Shown here: piece by piece, positions 9,342 through 18,128 of the stretch
Layout of the letters: the number at the start of each line of letters is the position of its first letter
How positions within the stretch are numbered: the stretch's first letter is position 1
From: Micavibrio sp.
GTDB taxonomy: Bacteria > Pseudomonadota > Alphaproteobacteria > Micavibrionales > Micavibrionaceae
DNA: 64,000 nucleotides
Assembly (NCBI GenBank): GCA_030824965.1
Contig: JAPJQV010000004.1
Location: 1 to 64,000 of the forward strand
Direction of reading: 5' to 3'
Program-made: the position numbers and the translations under genes
Notes under the pieces: generated by a model
Databases searched by the model: none
What the model was told of the DNA's origin: nothing
The model's input: only the letters and a program-made list of their open reading frames with translations

Positions 9342-10502
9342 CTATGGCACAGGGCGAAAGGAATCTCCAAGCCTTTTACCTTTCGGGCAAGAAGCTATTA
9401 TCAAAATCAGCAAACCGTAACCAAAAGATTTGTAACTTGCATATAAAGTTAGACCTATAAAAAGCGGCCCAGCCAATGCTAAAAGATAATTATGATTTTG
9501 GACAAGAAAATTTGCGGCGCGTTTTGTAAGATTCAAAAAATATAATCCTGCTAGAATAACACCAATTAAACCTGATTTGAGCAAAAGAGACGAGGCCAGA
9601 CTATGGGTAAAACTGACACGCAAGCCTCCAACAGCCGGATTTTCAAATGTAGCGCCCCAGCCTTGTCCAAATATCAAACTCATTGTGGAGGAAGACATCT
9701 CATTGATAACAGCATTCAATTCATTGCCGCGTGAATTCAGACCCACGATCTGGGTTTTATAAGAAAGCTGGTGAAATATTTCTTCGATGAAAGGAGTGAA
9801 TGAGACCAATAACACTACCAAAAAAACGATAATGGTTGCAGATTTTGGCTTTCTCCATAATAAGCCACAGATACCTATTATTATGCAGAAGCTTACATAA
9901 AAAAGACTGGCTCGTTGCATCAGCGTAGCCATGGCGAGGATGGGAATACAGGACGCAAAACCATAGGCCATGCGATGCCAGATGTTATTGTTTGCATTCA
10001 AGGCCGCATAAAGAAAATAAACGGCGGCGAATAAAACTTCCGGACTATTGGAAAGATATAAAAGGCCCGGAGGCGTACCCAGCCATTGCAAGGGATCGGA
10101 AATGTCCGACGCGAACGACTGAAGGCTTCGAATGGAAAAAATTATTCCGGCCAGGGATACCAAACCGCTAAGAAATTTTGTCTCTTTGTCACCTCGGGAA
10201 TAAAATAAAACTGGCATAACAAGGAAAAGAAGCGCGATGACGTCACGCATGACCTCGGAAATCCTATATCCATGGATTAAGGACATAAACAATGGTATGG
10301 ATAACCCATAAGCTGCGAAGATCAGCGCATAACCATTGTTTTTGGAAATATCGGGCTTAAGACTGGCGACCAATAAAACGAAAACAGCTATTTCGGTAAA
10401 ACTGATATTGTCAGGGGTAGGAGAACTGAAACATGCATAGATTAAAACCGCCAAGGCAAATAACGCCTTTTTGATTTTCATTTCTTTCAAAAATCCCCGC
10501 AT
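9342..10502 (-). CDS. O-antigen polymerase/ligase-like membrane protein (Wzy-like)
   Basis: A 386-residue polytopic protein with about ten hydrophobic segments and a larger periplasmic loop holding ...NSRGNELNAVINEM... and a QGWGATFENP motif, the pattern of the O-antigen ligase/polymerase superfamily. It is first in the minus-strand module with GT4, Wzz-like and GT2 genes, which supports polymerisation of the glycan those genes build. No flippase (Wzx) is seen in the window, so the locus is incomplete here. Alternative start at 10481. Confidence 0.75.
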   Translation of the reverse strand: MRGFLKEMKIKKALFALAVLIYACFSSPTPDNISFTEIAVFVLLVASLKPDISKNNGYALIFAAYGLSIPLFMSLIHGYRISEVMRDVIALLFLVMPVLFYSRGDKETKFLSGLVSLAGIIFSIRSLQSFASDISDPLQWLGTPPGLLYLSNSPEVLFAAVYFLYAALNANNNIWHRMAYGFASCIPILAMATLMQRASLFYVSFCIIIGICGLLWRKPKSATIIVFLVVLLVSFTPFIEEIFHQLSYKTQIVGLNSRGNELNAVINEMSSSTMSLIFGQGWGATFENPAVGGLRVSFTHSLASSLLLKSGLIGVILAGLYFLNLTKRAANFLVQNHNYLLALAGPLFIGLTLYASYKSFGYGLLILIIASCPKGKRLGDSFRPVP

Positions 10503-10540
10503 ATTGCGAAGCTTATAGCTTGATTTGGGTTACCACACGC

Positions 10541-10568
10541 AAAAAAACCGCCCGAAGGCGGTTTTTTC
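10541..10568. terminator. Bidirectional-looking terminator
   Basis: Inverted repeat AAAAAACCGCC-cgaa-GGCGGTTTTTT. It lies directly after the stop of the Gly/Ser-rich gene on the minus strand and has T tracts on both strands. Confidence 0.88.
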
Positions 10569-10585
10569 ACGATAAATCGAATGGT

Positions 10586-11305
10586 TTAATAACTGATCTC
10601 GCCTCTGGCGAGCGCAGCATTTTGAGCAGCAATCGCATTCTTCATATTTGTGGAAGTATTGCCCGTTGCATTAGATGCATAATTTGAAAAAGGATTACCG
10701 GATTTGCCTGTAATACCCGATAACGCCGAACCCGCATTTAGATTTGAGGCCAGCCCGCCCTTGCCGAGTGACCCGATCTGGCCAACGGCATTATTGCCGA
10801 GGGACAAACCACCAGATCCAACTCCAAGATTAAAACCGCTGCCCAAATTGATATTAAGGCCCCCTCCGCCGCCAAGAAGCCCCCCTAATCCGCCGCCGCC
10901 GCCAGCACTGTTAGCGCTTTTTTCCGGAGCTGCGGTTTCTTCGACTTTTTCTACAAATTTCTCATAATTTTCTAATTTCATTTTGTTCCCGGATCCGGAA
11001 GAAGACATGGAAGATACTGAGCTTCCAATGGAACCGCTATTCAGGGCACCTGTCAGCCCGGATAAATTTGTCAATTTTGATGAGCCTGAAAGATTTCCCA
11101 GATTACCGATAGAATTACTTGTATAAGATTGCCCGGAACCCATGGATTTTACCTGGGAAACAATGGCACTTCCTTTGTTTACTGTTTTGACAGCAGAGGA
11201 AAACGGGTTGGAACCTGAACCGAAAATCCCTGCTTGAGCAGGCATCGCTGCTGCACTGACGGATATACCCAAGATAGCCAAAGATAGAACTTTAATTTTA
11301 TGCAT
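10586..11305 (-). CDS. Secreted Gly/Ser/Asn-rich low-complexity protein
   Basis: A 239-residue protein with a signal peptide (residues 1-25, ending AQA), followed by low-complexity sequence: Ser/Gly-rich segments, a short charged Lys/Glu segment (KLENYEKFVEKVEE) and then runs of GGGGGLGG. Such composition is seen in surface or matrix-associated proteins, but no enzyme or fold is recognisable. It sits next to the polysaccharide genes in its own unit ended by a strong terminator. A proline-rich open frame on the opposite strand is just its shadow. Confidence 0.75.
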   Translation of the reverse strand: MHKIKVLSLAILGISVSAAAMPAQAGIFGSGSNPFSSAVKTVNKGSAIVSQVKSMGSGQSYTSNSIGNLGNLSGSSKLTNLSGLTGALNSGSIGSSVSSMSSSGSGNKMKLENYEKFVEKVEETAAPEKSANSAGGGGGLGGLLGGGGGLNINLGSGFNLGVGSGGLSLGNNAVGQIGSLGKGGLASNLNAGSALSGITGKSGNPFSNYASNATGNTSTNMKNAIAAQNAALARGEISY

Positions 11306-11517
11306 ATTAACACCCTTATTCTTTTATTTTATTACTTCCTTCAATCCTACTCTATTTTACCGTTCTATTCATTAATAAAACACAAATTAAATAAAATTTT
11401 ATGTAAAAAATAATATATCTTCCTGCCGTTTTATTTACCCTACATTAAGACTCTTTGAGCATTATAGAAAACAATAAAGCCCGGTAAGGGTGGTCCATAA
11501 AAAGGAGTGGTGTACTA
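11306..11517. other. AT-rich divergent intergenic region
   Basis: About 210 bp of AT-rich DNA separate two divergent genes and must carry both promoters. The right-hand gene has AAAGGAG upstream of its ATG. I could not fix individual -35/-10 boxes with confidence. Confidence 0.4.
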
Positions 11518-12195
11518 ATGCAGATCAATATTCAGCAATTTATCCAGCAAGCGGGTTTGGACGAGCCATTTTATCCGGGCAAACGTGTTGTAAAGGCATT
11601 TCCACAGCCAGGTGAATATAAAAGTCATTGCGTGGTATATGACTGGCATGATCCAGCCCGCATTCGGATCGAGATTAAAGCTGGCCTTTCCGGTAAAGAC
11701 CTCGCTGCAAAAGAACTCGTTAAATATCCTATCAGCTTTCAGGCACCGACTTTTATCGAGATCGATGTAAAGACAGGCGCTATTAAAACCCTCCGTGCAT
11801 CCGATGAGGACGAAGAAGAAGGCAGCGATGGCCGTAAGGGTAAATCCGGCGGTGGAGGTAAACGCCCTGCCCTGAACCGTGAAGAGCAGCGAAGCTCGCT
11901 CTTATCTTTCAGTTCGGCCGCTGAAGGCTTGGTCGCAGATGCGGGAAAACTCGTTAATATGGTCGTGATGGGCATGCAGATCGCAGAAGAAGCGTACGGA
12001 AAAGTACTCGACAAATTTTATTCTCAAGTCGAACATGGCAAAATAGCCGCGACCGACCTCATGGCAGCCGCCGGAAAGCTTATTACAAAATATACGCCGG
12101 CATCCTTCCTGAAGCCTACAGGCAATGAAGACAAAGTTTATAAATATAATCGGGAGAAGAACGAGCCCATGTTTGTAGGCATGAACCCCGGCTAG
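11518..12195 (+). CDS. Hypothetical two-domain protein with acidic/Gly linker
   Basis: Unrecognised 225-residue soluble protein. Residues about 1-95 form a compact, beta-rich-looking part. Then comes an acidic DEDEEEG stretch and a basic/glycine linker (GKSGGGGKR, about 98-118), and a helical C-terminal half. AAAGGAG precedes the ATG by about nine bases. It is a single-gene unit with its own terminator. The layout suggests a protein with a flexible hinge, but no function can be assigned. Confidence 0.75.
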   Translation: MQINIQQFIQQAGLDEPFYPGKRVVKAFPQPGEYKSHCVVYDWHDPARIRIEIKAGLSGKDLAAKELVKYPISFQAPTFIEIDVKTGAIKTLRASDEDEEEGSDGRKGKSGGGGKRPALNREEQRSSLLSFSSAAEGLVADAGKLVNMVVMGMQIAEEAYGKVLDKFYSQVEHGKIAATDLMAAAGKLITKYTPASFLKPTGNEDKVYKYNREKNEPMFVGMNPG

Positions 12196-12212
12196 ACATG
12201 ATGTGCGGTAAT

Positions 12213-12246
12213 AAAATCTCCGGCGTCAAACCCGGAGATTTTTTGT
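12213..12246 (+). terminator. Intrinsic terminator
   Basis: Perfect stem AAAATCTCCGG / CCGGAGATTTT (12213-12223 and 12232-12242) with a T-rich tail, 18 bp after the preceding stop codon. Confidence 0.9.
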
Positions 12247-12280
12247 TCTGATATACGGGCAATTAGGGTATAGATCTCCT

Positions 12281-12982
12281 ATGCAGGACAACAGACCACA
12301 AAATAACAATATAGTTCGCTTCAAAAGAAAAGAATCGCAAAACGTAAAGCCGCAACACCCCCCGCTGATCAATCTGCCCACAGCCACGAAATATCTGGCG
12401 GGCGCGGTTGTCGCCTGTCATCTGGTATTATGGATGGCATCGAAATATCTGCCTGATCTTAATCTTGATATGATTTATTACGATTTCGGTTTTATATCCG
12501 CACGCTGGACAGGTGACGAAACTCTACCTGCAATATCCCTTATTTCATTGTTTACGGTTAATTTTTTGCACGCAGGATGGTTTCATCTCATTATAAATGT
12601 CGTAACACTTGTTGCTTTCGGTGCCGGGATTGAGAAACTGCTTGGCGCGAAGGACATGCTGATTATCTTCTTCTGCAGTTCCGCCCTTGCTCTTTTGACC
12701 CACTTGGCCGTATCTCCGTCATCAATGGACCCGGTGATCGGAGCCTCAGGGGGAATAAGCGGCTTATTCGGTGCCATACTAATCGTTTTGAAACACGCCG
12801 GACGCTTGAATGGCAGCAATCAGAATTTATTACCCATGGTCGTTTTATGGATCATCCTGACTATAGGCTTTGGCATGATAGGAGCGCCTGACGGCAATTC
12901 AATCGCCTGGGTTGCCCATATAGGAGGATTTCTCGCCGGGCTTGGCATTGCGGCCTTGATGCTAAAGCAAAAGAATATTTAA
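12281..12982 (+). CDS. Rhomboid-family intramembrane serine protease
   Basis: Cleaves transmembrane substrates within the inner membrane. The 233-residue protein has a soluble N-terminus of ~35 residues, then six hydrophobic segments. Hallmarks: HAGWFHLIINV (loop 1/TM2), the GASGG motif with nucleophile Ser156, and AHIGGFLAG with catalytic His213, giving the Ser-His dyad. Convergent with the HemY-like gene with a 4-bp overlap. Confidence 0.93.
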   Translation: MQDNRPQNNNIVRFKRKESQNVKPQHPPLINLPTATKYLAGAVVACHLVLWMASKYLPDLNLDMIYYDFGFISARWTGDETLPAISLISLFTVNFLHAGWFHLIINVVTLVAFGAGIEKLLGAKDMLIIFFCSSALALLTHLAVSPSSMDPVIGASGGISGLFGAILIVLKHAGRLNGSNQNLLPMVVLWIILTIGFGMIGAPDGNSIAWVAHIGGFLAGLGIAALMLKQKNI

Positions 12983-14325
12983 GCCGACTTAATAAGCCAC
13001 TCCGCCCCGGCAGAGTCGACCATATTCGGGGTTTCGCGCCATTCCAGAGTATTGAAAAAACCTTCCGGCTCAACGATTGCCGTCCATTGATCGAACACGC
13101 GATAGGTTTTGGAGCATATCCATTGCGCGCCATTTGCGGCTTTCGATGCGCGGTCCAGCCATTGACGGATGACTTCAGGATTCTTACCGGTTAGTTCCTC
13201 CAGACGAACCCAGAGCAGATATAAATCGCGGCTTGGGCGAATTTTCTCGGCTCGTGCCAGCGCAGCTTTAGCCTCTCCCCACATATCGTGTTCTATCGCC
13301 GTTTCAGCCACTGCCAGCAAAGCTTCGTGGCTTAGGGGATGGAACTCGGCAACCCATTCCATCCACCGATATTCGGTCGTGCGCTGGTCCTTTTTATCTT
13401 TCGGACATAATTCGCGCCACAAAGGTAATAACTGAGGGTTCGCGGTCAACGTCCAGTTCTTTTTTACTACAGCCAAAGCGGCTACTCGCTGACTCATATC
13501 GAGATCCACCCGCGCGAGACGTATGGCAGCCGGAGTCGAACTCGCATCTGAACTAAAGGCTCTTTTATAAAGCTTGCTCGCTTCATTGAATTTGCCTTTT
13601 TCGCGGGCATGGTCGCCAAGAACGATATAAATCGCCGCACGGTCGGATTTAATTTCCTCTATCGACATAATTTTATGTTTAGCAATTTTTTCAAGAGAAA
13701 TAAGCGCCTCATTCCAGAGTCGGTTACGAATTTCAAGATCATAAACAGGCTTTAAAAGATGCGCATTTTTCGGCTGCACGGCGGCACTCTCTTTCGCCAG
13801 AACGAGCGCCTTGGCATAGTCACCCTCTAACATGGCTTTTTGAATTAGACCTTGGACGCCTAATATGGCGGTATCTGCATTTTTTAGAAGTGCCTTGAAA
13901 GCAGTTTCAGAGTCGGCCTCGTGCCCCCGCCCTTTGGCAGCGTGCGCCTGCAACAGAAGAGACAATCCGGCTTCGCTTTCCGGGAGAAATTTTTGCGCCC
14001 GGTGAGCCAGATAATAAGCGTTCTTATAATCTCCGGCGGAGGCAGACGACAGGGCCCGGACAATTGCCTGATGACCCTTGGTGCGTCGACGTTCGAAACG
14101 GGAGCGGTTCCACTCTTTTGGAAGCGCAAATACTTCATGGATAAGGCCCGTCATAAACGATACGGCGAGCAAAACTATAAATAGCATCAATGCGACCACG
14201 CCGAGCTGGACTGTTACAGTATATTCCTGCCATTCGATTTCTACTTTTCCCGGCAAGACCGCCAAATATAAAGCGGCACCGATGAGAATAAAAACCTTAA
14301 CGAGATACCAGATAGAACTAATCAT
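12979..14325 (-). CDS. hemY: HemY-like membrane protein with TPR repeats
   Basis: A 448-residue protein with two N-terminal membrane segments (about 5-25 and 40-62), the HemY_N domain, then a long helical TPR-rich part. Despite the name, alphaproteobacterial HemY of this type has no known oxidase activity; it is usually encoded with hemC, hemD and mic60. Here it follows the Mic60-like gene with an ATGA overlap, so the two are coupled. Confidence 0.85.
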   Translation of the reverse strand: MISSIWYLVKVFILIGAALYLAVLPGKVEIEWQEYTVTVQLGVVALMLFIVLLAVSFMTGLIHEVFALPKEWNRSRFERRRTKGHQAIVRALSSASAGDYKNAYYLAHRAQKFLPESEAGLSLLLQAHAAKGRGHEADSETAFKALLKNADTAILGVQGLIQKAMLEGDYAKALVLAKESAAVQPKNAHLLKPVYDLEIRNRLWNEALISLEKIAKHKIMSIEEIKSDRAAIYIVLGDHAREKGKFNEASKLYKRAFSSDASSTPAAIRLARVDLDMSQRVAALAVVKKNWTLTANPQLLPLWRELCPKDKKDQRTTEYRWMEWVAEFHPLSHEALLAVAETAIEHDMWGEAKAALARAEKIRPSRDLYLLWVRLEELTGKNPEVIRQWLDRASKAANGAQWICSKTYRVFDQWTAIVEPEGFFNTLEWRETPNMVDSAGAEWLIKSA

Positions 14326-15578
14326 TGCGGGGCTGCACTCCCCGGCGTCATGTTTTTAATCTGATTGGTGATTGCACCTGTACCGTAAGGATTGACGATA
14401 CCGTTGGGCAAACCGCCGTTCATCAAAGTCTGGACCGCCGCGCGGACGTTCTGGCTGATGGTCGTTTGCAGATTGCCTGCCATCAACGTTGCCTGCGCCT
14501 TATCAAGAAAAGGCTGGGTTTGCTGGCGCTCAGGCCCCTTCAAAGTATTTAGAATATCCACCGCGCCTTGCACATTACCGGAATCCAATTGTTTTTGCGC
14601 GGCCGCTATAGCGATTTGAGTTTCCGTACCGGAAATGCGCTGGCCGTTTTTCTCGACTTTGAAAACATTAGCCATTCTTGCCTTGGCCTTTTCCTGCAGC
14701 GAGACATCCTGTCCCGATAAAGAAGCCGATACGATCTCACCCGTCATGCTGCGAAATTCCTGTGACAATCCTTGTGGCGTCAGAACACCGTATTTTGCTT
14801 GTGGCGCTAAACGGTCTATAGCGGCTATTAATTCCGCATTATCGTCTGGAATGGTTTTTTTCAGAAGGATCAGATCATTATCGAATGAATCATTGCTGCG
14901 CGACAACGAATGACGAAGCTGGCTTAAAGCAATAAGCATCGCCGCTGCTTTCATATCTTCAGGCGCAACGCCTTGCGTCACTTGCGCAACATTTGGATCG
15001 CTGGCACGCAACGCTTCTAAATTCTGCCCTACATCGCCGCCATCAGGTGTTGATACCAGCGTACCGACTATACTATCCAAAATTTTAGATCCTTCAGGCG
15101 ATTGCTGCATGGATTGCACACGCGAAATCATACCGGAGAAACCAAGCATTTGTGATTGTTGCGCCATCTGGCTGATCTTGGTTTCGATCTGGCTGAGCTT
15201 ACCGCCCACTTCTCCGCTCATAACCGAAGCCTGCAATTGCTTTGCCTGTTCACCCAGCGCTGCCATCTTAGACTGCATATCGCTGAGTTGGGTTTCGACA
15301 TGAGATGATGGCAATTGCTGCATTTGCTGTTGTTGAATTTTAGCTTGAGCCAATTCAGCCTGAAGCGCGGCGATTTGCTCTTTCTGCGCCCCGGCTTTTT
15401 TAACTTGGGGGGCAATAGCGATGACGCCCCCTGCAACAGCCACGACCAATATCACACCCATCGCGATAGCCATGACCTTACTCGAGTCTTGACTACTTGT
15501 ATTCATTTCATAATCAGGGCCGGGGTTTAGGGTCGGGATAGGAGATTTATTTTCCGGTTTTCGCGCTTCGTCTGTCAT
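14322..15578 (-). CDS. Mic60/mitofilin-like inner-membrane protein
   Basis: The bacterial relative of the mitochondrial crista-junction protein Mic60 (COG4223). One membrane segment (about residues 36-58 from the chosen start) is followed by a Gln/Ala-rich coiled coil (AALQAELAQAKIQQQQ...), and a C-terminal mitofilin domain with a helical LIALSQLRHSL... part. The ATG at 15578 is preferred over the upstream TTG. About 418 residues. It is translationally coupled to HemY. The hemC and hemD genes that usually precede it in Alphaproteobacteria are missing, and tsaD is divergent directly upstream. Confidence 0.85.
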   Translation of the reverse strand: MTDEARKPENKSPIPTLNPGPDYEMNTSSQDSSKVMAIAMGVILVVAVAGGVIAIAPQVKKAGAQKEQIAALQAELAQAKIQQQQMQQLPSSHVETQLSDMQSKMAALGEQAKQLQASVMSGEVGGKLSQIETKISQMAQQSQMLGFSGMISRVQSMQQSPEGSKILDSIVGTLVSTPDGGDVGQNLEALRASDPNVAQVTQGVAPEDMKAAAMLIALSQLRHSLSRSNDSFDNDLILLKKTIPDDNAELIAAIDRLAPQAKYGVLTPQGLSQEFRSMTGEIVSASLSGQDVSLQEKAKARMANVFKVEKNGQRISGTETQIAIAAAQKQLDSGNVQGAVDILNTLKGPERQQTQPFLDKAQATLMAGNLQTTISQNVRAAVQTLMNGGLPNGIVNPYGTGAITNQIKNMTPGSAAPQ

Positions 15579-15670
15579 AAGGACTATATAAGCATTGAAA
15601 GACCGAAAATCCAATTAGTTAATCCAATTGGTTAATTGCTTTTTCGGCAACAGCGTATTAGAGCTTGCGA

Positions 15671-16735
15671 ATGCTGATTTTAGGTATCGAAACGAGTTGC
15701 GATGAAACGGGCGTCGCCATTATTGAAGACAACCGCGTCATTCATGCCGATATGGTTTTAAGCCAGGTTAAAGACCATGAAATTTTTGGTGGAGTCGTAC
15801 CCGAAATTGCAGCCCGCGCTCATCTTGATCATTTGGATAAATTGATCATCGCATGCTTAAAAAAAGCCAATATCAATGGAACCGATTTAGACGGCATTGC
15901 AGCCGTTTGCGGTCCCGGCCTGATCGGAGGCGTTATGGTCGGCATGATGGCAGGCAAAGCGATGGCCGCATCACTTGATAAACCCTTTCTGGCCGTCAAT
16001 CATCTGGAAGCCCATTTACTCTCGCCGCGCCTGATTGAAGATATAGCTTTTCCCTATCTGGTTTTGCTTGTTTCCGGTGGTCACTCGCAGATTCTTCTCG
16101 TGAAAGGTATTTCCCAATACGAACTTTGGTCGACGACACGCGACGATGCCGCAGGGGAGTGTTTTGACAAGGCTGCCAAGCTTATGGGGCTTGCTTACCC
16201 CGGAGGTCCGAATCTCGAAAAATTTGCGCATTTATGCGATGATCCCGAATTAGCCTTGCGTGACTTTCCGTTTTCCATTCCGATGGAACATAGCGGCGAA
16301 ATGGATTTTTCTTTTTCAGGCTTAAAGACAGCCATCCGCAATGAAATTGATAGAATGAGCGTCGATAATACTTTGCCTGAAGAAAAACTCGCGCGGCTTG
16401 CCTTTTCTTTCCAGGATATTATTTCCAAAACCTTATCTCACCGGTCTGTAATGGCGATGAAAAAGTTTGAACAACTCTATACCGGTCAAAATCCTGTCTT
16501 TGTGGTATGCGGCGGCGTAGCCGCCAATCAAACGATCCGCAAAGGCTTGACCGAAACTTGTGAACAACAAGGCTTTAAATTCATGGCACCGCCGCTTGAA
16601 TATTGCACCGATAACGGCGCTATGGTTGCATGGGCCGGAATAGAATTACTAAAAGCTGGCCGGATAAGCGGACTGGATGTCAAAGCTCGTCCACGCTGGC
16701 CGCTGGAAGAGATGAATACGGAGATTGTATCATGA
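15671..16735 (+). CDS. tsaD: tRNA N6-threonylcarbamoyladenosine transferase TsaD
   Basis: Transfers the threonylcarbamoyl group from threonylcarbamoyl-AMP to A37 of ANN-decoding tRNAs, with TsaB/TsaE as partners. The protein opens with ILGIETSCDETG and has the iron/substrate motif HLEAH, the GPGLIGG stretch, the SGGHSQILLV ATP-binding motif and the CGGVAAN C-terminal motif. ATG at 15671 is chosen; the nearby upstream TTG adds only two residues. 354 residues, normal for the family. Overlaps gpsA by 4 bp. Confidence 0.97.
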   Translation: MLILGIETSCDETGVAIIEDNRVIHADMVLSQVKDHEIFGGVVPEIAARAHLDHLDKLIIACLKKANINGTDLDGIAAVCGPGLIGGVMVGMMAGKAMAASLDKPFLAVNHLEAHLLSPRLIEDIAFPYLVLLVSGGHSQILLVKGISQYELWSTTRDDAAGECFDKAAKLMGLAYPGGPNLEKFAHLCDDPELALRDFPFSIPMEHSGEMDFSFSGLKTAIRNEIDRMSVDNTLPEEKLARLAFSFQDIISKTLSHRSVMAMKKFEQLYTGQNPVFVVCGGVAANQTIRKGLTETCEQQGFKFMAPPLEYCTDNGAMVAWAGIELLKAGRISGLDVKARPRWPLEEMNTEIVS

Positions 16736-17721
16736 CAAGAATAGCTGTCATCGGCGCAGGAGCATGGGGAACCGCGCTGGCCCAAGTCTACGCATCCGCA
16801 GGTCATGACGTCATGCTGTGGGCGCGCGAAAATGCCCTGGCAGATTCCATCCAGCGCACGAAGGAAAACCCAATCTATTTGCCGGGTATCGGGCTCGCCG
16901 GAAATATCCGCGCTACGTCCGACCTTGAAAAAGCTCTGAAGGAAGACATCATCCTGAATGTCGTTCCAGCCCAATATATGCGCTCCATTCTAGAACAGAT
17001 GAAACCGTATCTGCGTCCTGACCAGCCGATGGTTCTCTGCGCCAAAGGAATTGAGATTCAAAGCCGCCAGTTATTATCCGATATCGTGCGCGAGCAATGT
17101 TCCAATCCCGTCGCTATTTTAACGGGTCCGAGTTTTGCGATCGATCTTGTCAAGGGTAAGCCTACGGCAGCAACCCTTGCCTGTGCTGATAAACATCTCG
17201 GTAAAAGAATTCAGGAATCACTTTCATCAAAAACATTGCGTCTTTATACGTCTGACGATGTCATTGGCGCACAGATCGGGGGCGCTATTAAAAACGTCAT
17301 TGCCATTGCCTGCGGTATAGTTGAGGGGCTTAACCTTGGCGAAAGCGCCCGCGCGGCTCTCGTCACACGCGGCCTTGCTGAAATCGCCCGCCTGACCGCA
17401 GCCCTCGGAGGCAAGCGCGAAACTTTGATGGGCCAATGCGGCGTAGGTGACCTGATGCTAACCTGTTCTTCCCAGCAATCGCGCAATTTCTCCTTCGGCT
17501 ACTTAATGGGCCAAGGCCAGAGCGCGGAAGAAATTCTTGGCAGACGTAAATCCGTCACCGAAGGTGTCACCACGGCAAAAGCCGCTGTCCAGCTAGCCAG
17601 GGACTTTGATGTCGACATGCCAATCACGGAAAGTGTCAATTCCTGTGTCGAGGGCAGTATCTCGATCAAGGAGGCTCTATCGCAAATCATGGACCGCCCG
17701 GTTCGCGGAGAACTTTCATGA
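16732..17721 (+). CDS. gpsA: Glycerol-3-phosphate dehydrogenase [NAD(P)+]
   Basis: Makes sn-glycerol 3-phosphate from dihydroxyacetone phosphate for phospholipid synthesis. N-terminal GAGAWGTALA is the dinucleotide-binding loop; ILTGPSFAIDL, GGAIKNVIAIACG (with the catalytic Lys) and GQCGVGDLMLTC follow in the expected order. The start at 16732 sits in an ATGA overlap with tsaD, and the stop overlaps the next ATG, so the run tsaD-gpsA-EVE is tightly coupled. 329 residues. Confidence 0.97.
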   Translation: MTRIAVIGAGAWGTALAQVYASAGHDVMLWARENALADSIQRTKENPIYLPGIGLAGNIRATSDLEKALKEDIILNVVPAQYMRSILEQMKPYLRPDQPMVLCAKGIEIQSRQLLSDIVREQCSNPVAILTGPSFAIDLVKGKPTAATLACADKHLGKRIQESLSSKTLRLYTSDDVIGAQIGGAIKNVIAIACGIVEGLNLGESARAALVTRGLAEIARLTAALGGKRETLMGQCGVGDLMLTCSSQQSRNFSFGYLMGQGQSAEEILGRRKSVTEGVTTAKAAVQLARDFDVDMPITESVNSCVEGSISIKEALSQIMDRPVRGELS

Positions 17722-18128
17722 CCCGATACTGGTTGATGAAATCCGAACCTGATGTTTACCCATGGGAACAGTTGGTCCGCGAAAAAAAAGGCCATTGGGA
17801 TGGCGTGCGTAATCACACGGCCGCGCGTAACATGCGGGAAATGAAAAAAGGCGATCTGGCATTTTTCTACCATTCCAATATTGGCAAGGAAATTGTCGGC
17901 ATCATGGAAATCGTGAAAGAAGCTTACCCTGATCCGACCGATGAAACAGGAAAATTCGTTCAGGTAGATGTCAAACCTGTAAAAGCTTTCGCTCGGCCTG
18001 TTACTCTTGCGGAAATCAAAGGCAACCCGGTATATAAAAACATGGATCTCATTCGTTTATCGCGCTTGTCGGTCGGACAGGTTACCGATAAAGAATGGGC
18101 TTCAATTTGTAAGCTCGGTAAAATTTAA
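17718..18128 (+). CDS. EVE-domain protein (thymocyte nuclear protein 1-like)
   Basis: A 136-residue single EVE domain, a PUA-like fold thought to bind modified nucleobases in RNA or DNA. Signature YWLMKSEPDVYPWEQL at the start, then WDGVRNHTAARNMREMKKGDLAFFYHSN and LIRLSRLSVGQV at the end. Coupled to gpsA by a 4-bp overlap and followed immediately by an EamA transporter. The tsaD-gpsA-(YciI)-EVE order is common in Alphaproteobacteria. Confidence 0.93.
   Translation: MTRYWLMKSEPDVYPWEQLVREKKGHWDGVRNHTAARNMREMKKGDLAFFYHSNIGKEIVGIMEIVKEAYPDPTDETGKFVQVDVKPVKAFARPVTLAEIKGNPVYKNMDLIRLSRLSVGQVTDKEWASICKLGKI

Noticed and set aside
10704..10967. Proline-rich plus-strand frame
   Set aside because: Mirror of the GGC/GGA repeats of the Gly/Ser-rich gene on the other strand.
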